Below, piece after piece: positions 1 through 8,747 of a stretch of DNA of 64,000 nt. The notes under the pieces were generated by a model. The model had not been told where the DNA came from. It saw only the letters and a program-made list of their open reading frames with translations, and did not search any database. A program made the translations under genes and the position numbers. Each line of letters starts with the position of its first letter. The first letter of the stretch is position 1. Source of the stretch: Acidovorax facilis. Its GTDB lineage: Bacteria > Pseudomonadota > Gammaproteobacteria > Burkholderiales > Burkholderiaceae_C. Location of the stretch: contig NZ_JAMXAX010000001.1 of assembly GCF_023913775.1 (NCBI RefSeq), positions 124,001 to 188,000 on the forward strand. Direction: 5' to 3'.

Positions 1-1105
1 GGTTCTTGGTGTAGAAGCCCGAAGCCTCGGTCAGCTGGTAGGCGCCCATGGTCACAGGCAGGTAGCCCGTGCGCTGGTGGCTCGCAGCCTGCACCTTGGT
101 GTCGTTCAGGAAGTTCAGGAAATCGGCCACGCCCTTGTATTCCTCGGCCTTCTTGCCAGACATCACCCACAGGCTGGCACCACCAATGGCGGTGTTCTGG
201 GGGGCACCCTTCACGTCAGGGTAGTAGGGCAGGGCCGAGATGCCGTAGGCAAACTTGGCTTCCTTGGCCACGCGGGCGTACAGGCCCGAGGAGCCCGTCA
301 TCATGGCGCACTCGCCCGAGGGGAAGGATGCGTCCGGCACGTTGCCACGGCCCTTGTAGACGAAGCTGCCGTCCTTGGAGGCCTTGGCCAGGTTCTCGAA
401 GTGGCGCACGTGCAGCGGCGAGTTGACCTGCAGCTGGGCGTCGTTGCCGTCAAAGCCGTTGTTCTTGGACGCGAACAGCGTGTTGTGCCACAGCGAGAAG
501 CTTTCAAGCTGCGTCCAGCTGATCCAGCTGGTGGTGAACGGGCAGCTGTGGCCGCTGGCCTTGAGCTTGGACGCGGCGGCAAACACTTCGGGCCAGGTCT
601 TGGGCGGCTTGTCGGCGTCCAGGCCGGCCTTCTTGAAGGCGTCCTTGTTGTAATAGAACACCGTGGTGGAGCTGTTGAGCGGGTAGCTCAGCATCTGGCC
701 ATTGGGCGCGGTGTAGTAGCCAGCCACAGCCGACACGTACTGGGTGGGGTCGAACTTGAAGCCGCCGTCGTTCAATACCTTGGCGACGGGAACGATGGCG
801 CCCTTGCTGGCCATCATGGTGGCGGTGCCCACTTCAAACACCTGCAGGATGTGGGGGGCGTTGCCCGCACGGAAGGCGGCGATGGCGCCTGTCATGGATT
901 CGTCATACGTGCCCTTGTAGGTGGGCACGACCTTGTACTTGGTCTGGCTGGCGTTGTACTGCTTGGCCAGGTCATTGACCCAGTCGCCCAGCGCTGCGCT
1001 CATCGAATGCCACCACTGAATCTCAACTTGCTGCGCCTGGGCTTGCGCAGGTGCGCAGACCGACAGGGCAATGGCAGCGCAGACCGCCAGATGCTTCGTT
1101 TGCAT
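1..1105 (-). CDS. ugpB: UgpB, sn-glycerol-3-phosphate ABC transporter binding protein (3' end outside window)
   Basis: Periplasmic binding protein that delivers glycerol-3-phosphate or glycerophosphodiesters to the UgpAEC ABC importer. The reverse strand reads without a stop from an ATG at 1105 to the window edge, giving 368 residues; E. coli UgpB has 438, so the C-terminus is missing. The start follows a clear AGGAG. Residues 1-24 form a Sec signal peptide ending in AQAQA, followed by the mature start QQVEIQWWHSM, typical of UgpB and its extracellular solute-binding relatives. Downstream text such as FEVGTATMMASKGAI and PLNSSTTVFYYNKDAF matches this family. The rest of the ugp operon should lie off the left edge. 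A Pho-box-like site at 1246-1263 fits phosphate-starvation control. Family assignment is confident; substrate is inferred from the family. Confidence 0.9.
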   Translation of the reverse strand, partial: MQTKHLAVCAAIALSVCAPAQAQAQQVEIQWWHSMSAALGDWVNDLAKQYNASQTKYKVVPTYKGTYDESMTGAIAAFRAGNAPHILQVFEVGTATMMASKGAIVPVAKVLNDGGFKFDPTQYVSAVAGYYTAPNGQMLSYPLNSSTTVFYYNKDAFKKAGLDADKPPKTWPEVFAAASKLKASGHSCPFTTSWISWTQLESFSLWHNTLFASKNNGFDGNDAQLQVNSPLHVRHFENLAKASKDGSFVYKGRGNVPDASFPSGECAMMTGSSGLYARVAKEAKFAYGISALPYYPDVKGAPQNTAIGGASLWVMSGKKAEEYKGVADFLNFLNDTKVQAASHQRTGYLPVTMGAYQLTEASGFYTKN

Positions 1106-1215
1106 GAATATTTCCTCCGAGGATGACGAAAAGCACAAAGGCTGGATGCTATGCAGCCGATGTGACATTGATATGTCGTTGTCGCATGACCCCAGCGCTT
1201 GCAACAACCGGGAAA

Positions 1216-1238
1216 CCCCTTGGGTAACCCGCAAGGGG
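1216..1238. promoter_or_regulatory. Inverted repeat in the ugpB-serA intergenic region
   Basis: A perfect 7-bp inverted repeat, CCCCTTG at 1216-1222 and CAAGGGG at 1232-1238, flanks a 9-base centre that overlaps a second small palindrome, GGGTAACCC. There is no U-run on either side, so it does not look like a terminator. It lies just downstream of the Pho-like site relative to ugpB and could be an operator or a leader hairpin. Function unknown. Confidence 0.35.
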
Positions 1239-1245
1239 AGCGATT

Positions 1246-1263
1246 GTGACTCTTTTGTGACAA
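1246..1263 (-). promoter_or_regulatory. Pho-box-like PhoB site upstream of ugpB
   Basis: Read on the minus strand the site is TTGTCAC-AAAA-GAGTCAC, two 7-mers with an AT-only 4-base spacer. This is the 7-4-7 architecture of the PhoB box (consensus CTGTCAT-AWAW-CTGTCAY). It lies about 140 bases upstream of ugpB and in its orientation, and ugp is a classical Pho-regulon operon. No good -10 hexamer is visible at the expected distance, so the call is moderate. Confidence 0.5.
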
Positions 1264-1402
1264 GGTGTGGCGCATTTGCCGAGGCTTGCAAGGTTTTGTG
1301 CAATGCACCATGCTGGTGACTGTTCGCGGGTCCCTGTCGCACCGGTTCGTTCGCGCCGCAGCGCGCCGGTTTGTTTTCTCCATTTCCTTCTTTCTTATTG
1401 CC

Positions 1403-2632
1403 ATGGCCACCAATTCGCTGGACAAGAACAAGATCAAATTTCTGCTGCTCGAAGGCATCCACTCCTCTGCGGTGGACGTGATCCGTGCGGCGGGCTACAC
1501 CCAGATCGAGACGGTGTCCGGCGCGCTGCCGGACGAGGAGCTCCAACGCAAGATCGCCGATGTGCACTTTGTGGGCATCCGCTCGCGCACCCAGCTCACC
1601 GAAGAGGTATTTGCCCAGGCCCACAAGCTGGTGGCCGTGGGCTGCTTTTGCATCGGCACCAACCAGGTGGACCTGAACGCGGCGCGCGAGCGTGGCATTG
1701 CCGTCTTCAATGCGCCGTACTCCAACACCCGCTCGGTGGCCGAGCTGGTGCTGGCCGAAGCCATCCTGCTGCTGCGCGGCGTGCCCGAGAAAAACGCTGT
1801 GGCGCACCGGGGCGGCTGGCTCAAGAGCGCTGACAACGCCTACGAGATCCGGGGCAAGACGCTGGGCATCGTGGGCTATGGCTCCATCGGCACGCAGCTG
1901 TCGGTGCTGGCCGAGGCGCTGGGCATGCAGGTGGCGTTTTTCGATGTGGTCAACAAGCTGCCGCTGGGCAATGCGCGCCAGGTGCAGCACCTGCACGACC
2001 TGCTGGGCCAGAGCGACATCGTGAGCCTGCATGTGCCCGAGCTGCCGTCCACCGAAGGCATGATCGGCGCGGCCGAGATCGCCGCCATGAAGCCGGGCGG
2101 CATCCTCATCAACGCCGCGCGTGGCACGGTGGTGGATATCGAGGCCCTGGCCGGGGCGCTCAAGGCTAAAAAGCTGCTAGGTGCGGCGATTGACGTGTTC
2201 CCCGTGGAGCCACGCACCAACAAGGACGAGTTTGTGTCTCCCCTGCGCGGGCTGGACAACGTGATCCTGACCCCCCACATCGGCGGCTCCACCATGGAGG
2301 CCCAGGCCAATATCGGCCTGGAAGTGGCCGAGAAGCTGGTGAAGTACAGCGACAACGGCACCAGCACCTCGTCGGTCAATTTCCCGGAGGTGGCGCTGCC
2401 CGCCCACCCCGGCAAGCACCGCCTGCTGCACATCCACCGCAACGTGCCGGGGGTGTTGTCCGAAATCAACCGCATTTTTTCGGACAACCAGATCAACGTC
2501 TCGGCCCAGTACCTGCAAACCAACGAGAAGATCGGCTACGTGGTGATCGACATCGACGCCGCCTCGTCCGACCTGGCGCTGGACAAGCTGGCCCGGGTCC
2601 CGGGCACCCTGCGCAGCCGCGTGCTGTTCTGA
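1403..2632 (+). CDS. serA: SerA, D-3-phosphoglycerate dehydrogenase
   Basis: Cytosolic first enzyme of serine biosynthesis: oxidises 3-phosphoglycerate to 3-phosphohydroxypyruvate with NAD. The protein has 409 residues (E. coli 410). The Rossmann nucleotide loop GYGSIG is at 158-163, and the catalytic triad Arg240, Glu269 and His292 falls at the E. coli numbers. The C-terminal ACT domain (about 339-409, starting KHRLLHIHRNVPGVLSEI) would mediate serine feedback inhibition. An in-frame upstream extension from 1265 exists, but homology begins at MATNSLDKNKIKFLLLEG, so the ATG at 1403 is chosen. Divergent from ugpB and apparently monocistronic. A short GC-rich hairpin at 2641-2655 follows the stop. 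The gene looks intact and ordinary. Confidence 0.96.
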   Translation: MATNSLDKNKIKFLLLEGIHSSAVDVIRAAGYTQIETVSGALPDEELQRKIADVHFVGIRSRTQLTEEVFAQAHKLVAVGCFCIGTNQVDLNAARERGIAVFNAPYSNTRSVAELVLAEAILLLRGVPEKNAVAHRGGWLKSADNAYEIRGKTLGIVGYGSIGTQLSVLAEALGMQVAFFDVVNKLPLGNARQVQHLHDLLGQSDIVSLHVPELPSTEGMIGAAEIAAMKPGGILINAARGTVVDIEALAGALKAKKLLGAAIDVFPVEPRTNKDEFVSPLRGLDNVILTPHIGGSTMEAQANIGLEVAEKLVKYSDNGTSTSSVNFPEVALPAHPGKHRLLHIHRNVPGVLSEINRIFSDNQINVSAQYLQTNEKIGYVVIDIDAASSDLALDKLARVPGTLRSRVLF

Positions 2633-2640
2633 CGCTGGCG

Positions 2641-2655
2641 CCGGGCATTGCCCGG
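2641..2655 (+). terminator. Weak hairpin after serA
   Basis: CCGGGC-ATT-GCCCGG begins nine bases after the serA stop. It forms a strong 6-bp stem but lacks a U-tract (the following bases are CCGTTTGG), so it may only be a 3'-end stabiliser or a poor intrinsic terminator. Confidence 0.35.
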
Positions 2656-2739
2656 CCGTTTGGCGTTGTGCGGCCTCCCCCTGCCGGCAGGGCGGAGGCC
2701 GGTGGCTTAAAATCGCGCCCCCACCCCAGGTAGACCCCC

Positions 2740-5700
2740 ATGAATGTACCGATCGCGTTGGCGGCCTTGCAGACGCAAGCCGCCGAGCCTGCCCGTCTGC
2801 GTGAAATTCCCTATAACTACACCTCGTTCTCCGACCGGGAGATCGTGATCCGCCTGCTGGGGTCTTCATCCTGGGAGGTGCTGGACCAATTGCGCAAAGA
2901 GCGCCGCACCGGCCGCTCGGCCCGCATGCTGTATGAAGTGCTGGGCGATATCTGGGTCGTGCAGCGCAACCCCTACCTGCAGGACGACCTGCTGGACAAC
3001 CCCAACCGCCGCAAGCTGCTGGTCGATGCCCTTCAGCACCGCCTGGGCGAGATCGAAAAGCGCCGCACCCCCGCCGATGACGCCGGACGTGACCGTCTGG
3101 TGGGTGAACTGGTCGTCGCTGCGCGCCGCGCAGTGGCCGAGTTCAATGCCACCTTCGAGCAGGCCGCGCAGCTGCGCCGCCAGATCCAGAAGACTCTGGG
3201 CCGCCTGACGGCCAAGGACAACATCAAGTTCGACGGCCTCTCGCGCGTGAGCCATGTGACCGATGCGACCGACTGGCGCGTCGAGTACCCGTTCGTGGTG
3301 CTGACCCCCGACACCGAGGTCGAGATGGCGGGCCTGGTCAAGGGCTGCATCGAGCTGGGTCTGACCATCATCCCGCGTGGGGGCGGCACCGGCTACACCG
3401 GCGGCGCGATCCCGCTGACCTGGAAGTCGGTGGTCATCAACACCGAAAAGCTTGAAGCCATGACCGAGGTGGAAATGCGCCGTCTGCCGGGCATGGACCG
3501 CGAGGTGGGCACGGTGTGGACCGAAGCCGGCGTGGTCACCCAGCGCGTGGCCGATGCGGCCGAGCGTGCCGGTTTTGTGTTTGCGGTGGACCCGACCAGT
3601 GCCGAGGCTTCCTGCATTGGCGGCAACATCGCCATGAACGCGGGCGGCAAGAAGGCCGTGCTGTGGGGCACGGCGCTGGACAACCTGGCCAGCTGGCGCA
3701 TGGTCACGCCCGACGCCCAGTGGCTCGAAGTGACGCGCCTGGACCACAACATGGGCAAGATCCATGACGTGGAGACGGCCACCTTCGAGCTGCAGTATTT
3801 CGAGGCCGATGGCAAGACGCCCGTGCGCACCGAGCGCCTGAGCATCCCGGGCAAGACTTTCCGCAAGGAAGGCCTGGGCAAGGACGTGACGGACAAGTTC
3901 CTGGCGGGCCTGCCCGGCATCCAGAAGGAAGGCTGCGACGGCCTGATCACCAGCGCACGCTGGGTGGTGCACCGCATGCCCGAGCACACGCGCACCGTGT
4001 GCCTGGAGTTCTTTGGCAACGCCAAGGACGCCGTGCCCAGCATCGTCGAGATCAAGGACTTCATGTTCGCCGAGCAAAAGCGCAGTGGCGTGCTGCTGGC
4101 GGGCCTGGAACACCTGGATGACCGCTATCTGAAGGCAGTGGGCTACGCCACCAAAAGCAAGAAGGGCAACGGCGGCCTGCCCAAGATGGTGCTGATTGGC
4201 GACATCGCGGGCGACAACGCCGACGACGTGGCCCGCGTGACCAGCGAGGTCGTGCGCCTGGCCAACACCCGCAGCGGCGAAGGCTTTGTGGCCATCACGG
4301 CCGATGCGCGCAAGAAGTTCTGGGCGGACCGCAAGAAGACGGCGGCCATCAGCCGCCACACCAACGCCTTCAAGATCAACGAAGACGTGGTGATCCCGCT
4401 GCCGCGCATGGCCGAGTACACCGACGGCATCGAGCGCATCAACATCGAGCTGAGCCTGCGCAACAAGATCAAGCTGTGCGATGCGCTGACCGAGTTCTTC
4501 GAGCGCGGCAACCTGCCCCTGGGCAAGCATGACGCCGACGACGAAGTCCCATCGCCCGAGCTGCTGCAGGAGCGCGTAGCCCAAGCCATCGCCCTGGTGG
4601 AAGAGGTGCGCGCGCTGTGGCAAGGCTGGCTGCACGATGTGGAAACGCTGTTCCCCCAGCTGCAGGACCACACGCTGCGCGCCAGCTGGAAGACCCAGCT
4701 GCGGGCGCCGCTGCAAGGCATCTTCACCGGCGCGGCGTTCAAGCCCATCCTGGACGAGGCTGTGGCCATCCACAAGCGCGTGCTCAAGGGCCGGGTGTGG
4801 GTGGCGCTGCACATGCATGCGGGCGACGGCAATGTGCACACCAACCTGCCCGTCAACAGCGACGACTATGAGATGCTGCAGACCGCGCACGAGGCCGTGG
4901 CGCGCATCATGGTGCTGGCGCGCAGCCTGGACGGCGTGATCTCGGGCGAACACGGCATTGGCATCACCAAGCTGGAGTTTCTGACCGACGAAGAGCTGCG
5001 CCCCTTTGCCGAGTACAAGCGCAAGGTGGACCCGGAAGGTCGTTTCAACAAGGGTAAGTTGCTCCGAAATCAGGAGCTGCCAGCGATTGATGGACAAGCG
5101 CTGCAGGCCAAAAATGCTTCGAATGCTTCAAATGCTGCGTTGATGCACGCCGATTTGACGAATGCCTACACGCCCAGCTTCGGGCTGATGGGCCACGAGT
5201 CGCTGATCATGCAGCAGAGCGACATCGGCGCGATTGCCGACAGCGTCAAGGACTGCCTGCGCTGCGGCAAGTGCAAGCCCGTGTGCTCCACGCACGTGCC
5301 ACGCGCCAATTTGCTCTACAGCCCGCGCAACAAGATCCTGGCCACCTCGCTGCTGGTCGAGGCGTTTTTGTACGAAGAGCAGACCCGCCGGGGTGTGAGC
5401 ATCAAGCACTGGCAGGAGTTCGAGGACGTGGCCGACCATTGCACGGTGTGCCACAAGTGCGAAAGCCCCTGCCCGGTGAAGATCGACTTCGGCGACGTCA
5501 CCATGAACATGCGCAACCTGCTGCGCAAGATGGGCAAGAAGACGTTCCGGCCTGGGAACGCGCTGGCGATGACCATGCTCAACGCCACCAACCCGGACAC
5601 CATCAAGTTCATGCGTTCGGCCATGGTGGATGTGGGCTTCAAGGCTCAGCGCCTGGCCGTGGACCTGCTGCGCAAGGTGGGCCGCAAGCAGACGGCCAAG

Positions 5701-6666
5701 CCGCCTGCGACGGTGGGCACCGCTCCGATCAAGGAGCAGGTGATCCATTTCATCAACAAGAAGCTGCCGGGCGGCCTGCCCAAGAAGACGGCGCGCGCGC
5801 TGCTCGACATCGAAGACAAGGACTACGTGCCGATCATCCGCAACCCACAGGCCACCACGGCCGAGACGGAGGCGGTGTTCTACTTCCCTGGCTGCGGGTC
5901 AGAGCGCTTGTTCTCGCAGGTCGGTTTGGCGACCCAGGCCATGCTGTGGCACGCGGGCGTGCAGACGGTGCTGCCGCCTGGGTACCTGTGCTGCGGTTAC
6001 CCGCAGCGCGGTTCGGGCCAGTTCGACAAGGCGGAGAAGATGATCACGGACAACCGTGTGCTCTTCCACCGCGTGGCGAACACGCTCAACTACCTCGATA
6101 TCAAGACCGTGGTGGTGAGTTGCGGCACCTGCTACGACCAGCTGCAGGGCTACGAGTTTGACAAGATCTTCCCGGGCAGCCGCATCATCGACATCCACGA
6201 GTACCTGCTGGAAAAGGGCATTCAGCTGCAAGGCAAGGGCGCCTACCTGTACCACGAGCCCTGCCACAACCCCATGAAGCTGCAGGACTCGATGAAGACC
6301 GTGAAGGCGCTGGTGGGCGAGCAGGTCTTGAAGAGTGAGCGTTGCTGCGGCGAATCGGGCACGCTGGGTGTGACCCGGCCCGACGTGTCCACGCAGGTGC
6401 GCTTCCGCAAGGAAGAAGAGATCAAAAAGGGCGAAGCCCAGCTGCGTGCCAGCGGTGCTGTCGGCGCGCAGGACAACGTGAAGATCCTCACCAGCTGCCC
6501 CAGTTGCCTGCAGGGCCTGAACCGCTACGAAGGCGATCTGAACAACGGCCTGCTCGAAGCCGACTACATCGTGGTCGAGATGGCGCGCGAGATTCTGGGC
6601 GAGAACTGGATGCCCGACTACGTACAGCGTGCCAACAACGGCGGCATCGAGCGGGTGCTGGTCTAG
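2740..6666 (+). CDS. Large FAD-linked oxidase fused to a GlpC-type iron-sulfur/CCG module (DUF3683 family)
   Basis: A 1308-residue fusion oxidoreductase. An N-terminal region of about 160 residues resembles the DUF3683 extension. A VAO/GlcD-type FAD domain follows, with [10 protein letters not shown] near 212-221 and [15 protein letters not shown] after it; its C-terminal half carries GDGNVHTN and GEHGIG (from about 736). Two ferredoxin-like clusters come next, [11 protein letters not shown] (from 839) and [13 protein letters not shown] (from 901). Two CCG heterodisulfide/GlpC-like domains complete it (FPGCG near 1049, CCGYPQRG near 1084, [20 protein letters not shown]). This layout is that of YdiJ/D-lactate-dehydrogenase-like enzymes that oxidise 2-hydroxyacids and pass electrons through Fe-S centres to the quinone pool. 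The substrate cannot be read from sequence. It has its own transcription unit, and repeat element A begins eight bases after the stop. Confidence 0.88.
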   Translation: MNVPIALAALQTQAAEPARLREIPYNYTSFSDREIVIRLLGSSSWEVLDQLRKERRTGRSARMLYEVLGDIWVVQRNPYLQDDLLDNPNRRKLLVDALQHRLGEIEKRRTPADDAGRDRLVGELVVAARRAVAEFNATFEQAAQLRRQIQKTLGRLTAKDNIKFDGLSRVSHVTDATDWRVEYPFVVLTPDTEVEMAGLVKGCIELGLTIIPRGGGTGYTGGAIPLTWKSVVINTEKLEAMTEVEMRRLPGMDREVGTVWTEAGVVTQRVADAAERAGFVFAVDPTSAEASCIGGNIAMNAGGKKAVLWGTALDNLASWRMVTPDAQWLEVTRLDHNMGKIHDVETATFELQYFEADGKTPVRTERLSIPGKTFRKEGLGKDVTDKFLAGLPGIQKEGCDGLITSARWVVHRMPEHTRTVCLEFFGNAKDAVPSIVEIKDFMFAEQKRSGVLLAGLEHLDDRYLKAVGYATKSKKGNGGLPKMVLIGDIAGDNADDVARVTSEVVRLANTRSGEGFVAITADARKKFWADRKKTAAISRHTNAFKINEDVVIPLPRMAEYTDGIERINIELSLRNKIKLCDALTEFFERGNLPLGKHDADDEVPSPELLQERVAQAIALVEEVRALWQGWLHDVETLFPQLQDHTLRASWKTQLRAPLQGIFTGAAFKPILDEAVAIHKRVLKGRVWVALHMHAGDGNVHTNLPVNSDDYEMLQTAHEAVARIMVLARSLDGVISGEHGIGITKLEFLTDEELRPFAEYKRKVDPEGRFNKGKLLRNQELPAIDGQALQAKNASNASNAALMHADLTNAYTPSFGLMGHESLIMQQSDIGAIADSVKDCLRCGKCKPVCSTHVPRANLLYSPRNKILATSLLVEAFLYEEQTRRGVSIKHWQEFEDVADHCTVCHKCESPCPVKIDFGDVTMNMRNLLRKMGKKTFRPGNALAMTMLNATNPDTIKFMRSAMVDVGFKAQRLAVDLLRKVGRKQTAKPPATVGTAPIKEQVIHFINKKLPGGLPKKTARALLDIEDKDYVPIIRNPQATTAETEAVFYFPGCGSERLFSQVGLATQAMLWHAGVQTVLPPGYLCCGYPQRGSGQFDKAEKMITDNRVLFHRVANTLNYLDIKTVVVSCGTCYDQLQGYEFDKIFPGSRIIDIHEYLLEKGIQLQGKGAYLYHEPCHNPMKLQDSMKTVKALVGEQVLKSERCCGESGTLGVTRPDVSTQVRFRKEEEIKKGEAQLRASGAVGAQDNVKILTSCPSCLQGLNRYEGDLNNGLLEADYIVVEMAREILGENWMPDYVQRANNGGIERVLV

Positions 6667-6673
6667 AAATGAA

Positions 6674-6792
6674 GCCCCCCCCTGAGTCGCTTCGCGCCCT
6701 CCCCCTCTCTCGCTGCGCGGGAGGGGGGCGACACCCTCGCTGCGGGGCGGCCCTTGCTCGGTGTCCCTGGCTTGGCGCCGCGCCGGTTTCAA
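6674..6792 (+). repeat. Dispersed element A, copy 1
   Basis: Intergenic element starting with a C-run (6675-6682) eight bases after the stop of the FAD oxidase, in its sense. It shares with copies at 27841, 30566 and (reverse) 37993 the order: C-run plus TGAG/TGTG, small TTC or TGC hairpin, pyrimidine/G-rich hairpin, then an outer stem GACACC/GGTGTC around the invariant loop core GCGGGGCGGCCCTTGC, ending GCGCC-GTTTC. It is readable in frame with the HIT gene but is not thought to be coding. Confidence 0.8.
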
Positions 6793-6830
6793 TCGATGCG
6801 GATGGCAAGCAGCGCCATGGAGTCGTGCCA

Positions 6831-7262
6831 ATGAGTTGCCCACTGTGCGCTGAAGATGGCGGTGCGCTAGTCTGGCGCGGTGAGCGCCTGCGTGTCATCC
6901 GTGCGCAGGAGGCGGGGTTTCCTGCCTTCTATCGCGTGGTGTGGAATGCACATGTGGCCGAGTTCTCGGACCTGGCCGCTGCTGACCGCGTGCATTGCAT
7001 GGAGGCCGTGGCCCTGGTGGAGCAGGCCTTGCGCCAGCACCTGTCGCCCACCAAGGTCAACATCGCAGCGCTGGGCAACATGGTGCCGCACCTGCACTGG
7101 CATGTGATTGCGCGGTTTGGCTGGGACAGTCACTTTCCATCGCCCGTGTGGGCGGCGGCGCAGCGGCCCAGCCCGGCGGCGCAAGAGGCCGGCGTGCGGA
7201 CCCTGCTGCCCGCGCTGGAGGCGCAGTTGCAATCGCGGCTGGCGCAGTTGCCTACCCGGTAA
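6831..7262 (+). CDS. HIT-family nucleotide hydrolase
   Basis: A 143-residue histidine-triad protein, presumably a cytosolic nucleoside-phosphate hydrolase or transferase. The active-site triad reads HLHWH at 87-91 inside GNMVPHLHWHVIARF, and an N-terminal CPLC (3-6) resembles the zinc-type cysteines of this subgroup. The reading frame continues upstream to an ATG at 6669, but that stretch is repeat element A and codes for low-complexity Arg/Pro/Gly text. The ATG at 6831 has GGAG eight bases before it, so it is the start. It lies between the FAD oxidase and DUF971. The substrate is unknown; HIT proteins of this size often act on adenylylated compounds. Confidence 0.85.
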   Translation: MSCPLCAEDGGALVWRGERLRVIRAQEAGFPAFYRVVWNAHVAEFSDLAAADRVHCMEAVALVEQALRQHLSPTKVNIAALGNMVPHLHWHVIARFGWDSHFPSPVWAAAQRPSPAAQEAGVRTLLPALEAQLQSRLAQLPTR

Positions 7263-7342
7263 CCCTGTTTGCGGTGTGCCCCAGAGCGGGTGGGACAATC
7301 GCAGAGGTCGTTTCTGACAACAGTTTTCTCACAGGTGAATCC

Positions 7343-7765
7343 ATGGCAGGTTTGAAAGCGGGTGCGCCCACGCCGCAGGCAATCACGGTGCACGAGGCAT
7401 CGCGGGTGCTCGAAGTAGGGTTCTCCGATGGCGCCACGTTCCGCATTCCGTTCGAGCTGATGCGTGTGTATTCACCGTCGGCCGAAGTGCAGGGCCATGG
7501 CCCAGGCCAGGAAGTGCTGCAGACGGGTAAACGGGAGGTCACGCTGGTCAACCTGGAGCCCGTGGGCAACTATGCGGTCAAGCCCACGTTTTCTGATGGG
7601 CATGACAGTGGCATCTTCACCTGGGACTACCTCTACGAACTGGGCGACAAGCAAGACGCGCTGTGGACCCAGTACACCGAGCGGCTGGCCGATGCGGGGG
7701 CGGACCGCGATGCGCCGATGGCGCCTCAGGGTGGTGCCGGTGGCCATGCCTGTGGCAGCCATTGA
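7343..7765 (+). CDS. DUF971 (GBBH-like N-terminal domain) protein
   Basis: A 140-residue protein made mainly of a DUF971 domain, the small fold found at the N-terminus of gamma-butyrobetaine hydroxylase. Characteristic text includes LEVGFSDGATFRIPFELMRVYSPSAEVQGHG and YAVKPTFSDGHDSGIFTWDYLYELG, the latter with the conserved HDSGIFTWDYL core. The C-terminus is a Gly/His-rich tail ending GGHACGSH that could bind metal. The start has AGGTGA just upstream. In betaproteobacteria this gene regularly precedes ubiE, as here (214-base gap carrying a degenerate copy of repeat B). A role in Fe-S or quinone metabolism is often suggested for the family, but nothing in the sequence proves it. Confidence 0.85.
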   Translation: MAGLKAGAPTPQAITVHEASRVLEVGFSDGATFRIPFELMRVYSPSAEVQGHGPGQEVLQTGKREVTLVNLEPVGNYAVKPTFSDGHDSGIFTWDYLYELGDKQDALWTQYTERLADAGADRDAPMAPQGGAGGHACGSH

Positions 7766-7828
7766 GGCTGCGGGCCGGGTGTATTTCTGGCGGAGCGCAG
7801 AACACGGCGGAAGCCCTTGTCTGTCAAG

Positions 7829-7895
7829 GTGCTATTGAAATAGTAGCTGTTGGTGCAATATGGAAAAGCGCTGGCGGCTGATTTCTTTTCAATAG
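7829..7895 (+). repeat. Dispersed palindromic element B, copy 1 (degenerate)
   Basis: Contains GTGCTATTGAAATAGTAGCTG and AAAAGCGCTGGCGGCTG, matching the other four copies in flank and right arm. The left arm of the central palindrome is decayed (GGTGCAATA in place of AGCGCTT). Located between DUF971 and ubiE. Confidence 0.6.
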
Positions 7896-7979
7896 CGTTG
7901 TCCAAATTGCGACAGATGCCCCATTTCAGTGCGGGGTTGTCGCTGTACCTCTGGCGTTCACGCGCCTAGCATGAATCTT

Positions 7980-8711
7980 ATGAGCACCACGCATTTCGGT
8001 TTTCAGTCGGTGGACGAGCAGGAAAAAGCACGCCGCGTGCGCGGCGTGTTCGACTCCGTAGCCTCCAAGTACGACGTGATGAACGACCTCATGTCGGCGG
8101 GCCTGCACCGTGCCTGGAAGGCCTACACCGTGATGGTGGCCAACCTCAGCGAAGGCAGCCAGGTGCTCGACATTGCAGGGGGCACGGGCGACCTGGCGCT
8201 GGCGTTCTCCAAGAAGGTGGGCGCCACCGGCCGTGTGGTGCACACCGATATCAACGAAGCCATGCTGCGCGTGGGGCGCGACCGCCTGATTGATGCGGGT
8301 GTGGTGTTGCCCACACTGGTCTGCGATGCCGAGAAGCTGCCGTTCCCCGACGCACATTTCGATGTGGTCTGCGTTGCTTTTGGCCTGCGCAACATGACGC
8401 ATAAGGACCAGGCGATTGCCGAAATGTGCCGCGTGCTCAAGCCCGGCGGCAAGCTGCTGGTGCTGGAGTTTTCAAAGGTCGCAAAGCCACTCGAAAAGGT
8501 GTACGACTGGTATTCGTTCAAGGTGCTGCCCCAGTTGGGCAAGCTGGTGGCGGGCGACGACGCCAGCTACCGCTACCTGGCCGAGTCCATCCGCATGCAC
8601 CCCGGGCAGGAAGAGCTCAAAAGCCTCATGCAAAAAAATGGCTTTGGGCATGTGGACTATCACAACATGACAGGGGGCGTTGTGGCCTTGCATGTTGGAA
8701 TCAAGTGCTGA
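7980..8711 (+). CDS. ubiE: UbiE, demethylmenaquinone/2-methoxy-6-polyprenyl-1,4-benzoquinol methyltransferase
   Basis: SAM-dependent C-methyltransferase of ubiquinone biosynthesis. The 243-residue protein has the [24 protein letters not shown] signature near the N-terminus, the SAM-binding motif [12 protein letters not shown] (62-73), the acidic ribose-binding region HTDINEAML, the second UbiE signature [24 protein letters not shown] and the C-terminal GGVVALHVG. An in-frame ATG at 7971 (MNL) is an alternative start; 7980 (MSTTHFGFQ) agrees with homologues. It heads a ubiquinone cluster with a Tim44-like gene (36-base gap), ubiJ and ubiB on the same strand. Confidence 0.96.
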   Translation: MSTTHFGFQSVDEQEKARRVRGVFDSVASKYDVMNDLMSAGLHRAWKAYTVMVANLSEGSQVLDIAGGTGDLALAFSKKVGATGRVVHTDINEAMLRVGRDRLIDAGVVLPTLVCDAEKLPFPDAHFDVVCVAFGLRNMTHKDQAIAEMCRVLKPGGKLLVLEFSKVAKPLEKVYDWYSFKVLPQLGKLVAGDDASYRYLAESIRMHPGQEELKSLMQKNGFGHVDYHNMTGGVVALHVGIKC

Positions 8712-8747
8712 GCGTTTCGCTCAGTCATTAACGGAGACGGAGAAGTC

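Noticed and set aside
77-1126. 349-codon plus-strand frame at the left edge
   Set aside because: The minus strand encodes UgpB with signal peptide and ribosome site, so the plus frame is its shadow.
2166-2186. Possible copy of repeat element B inside serA (AAAAAGCTGCTAGG)
   Set aside because: Only a short match, no palindrome, and it encodes conserved SerA residues.
2866-5097. 743-codon open frame on the minus strand
   Set aside because: It is antisense to the FAD oxidase; the sense frame has unmistakable domains. Long antisense frames are expected in high-GC DNA with strong third-position bias. The translated text is rich in His, Gln and Val repeats with no domain.
6669-6830. N-terminal extension of the HIT protein from ATG 6669
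   Set aside because: The stretch is repeat element A; GGAG precedes the ATG at 6831.
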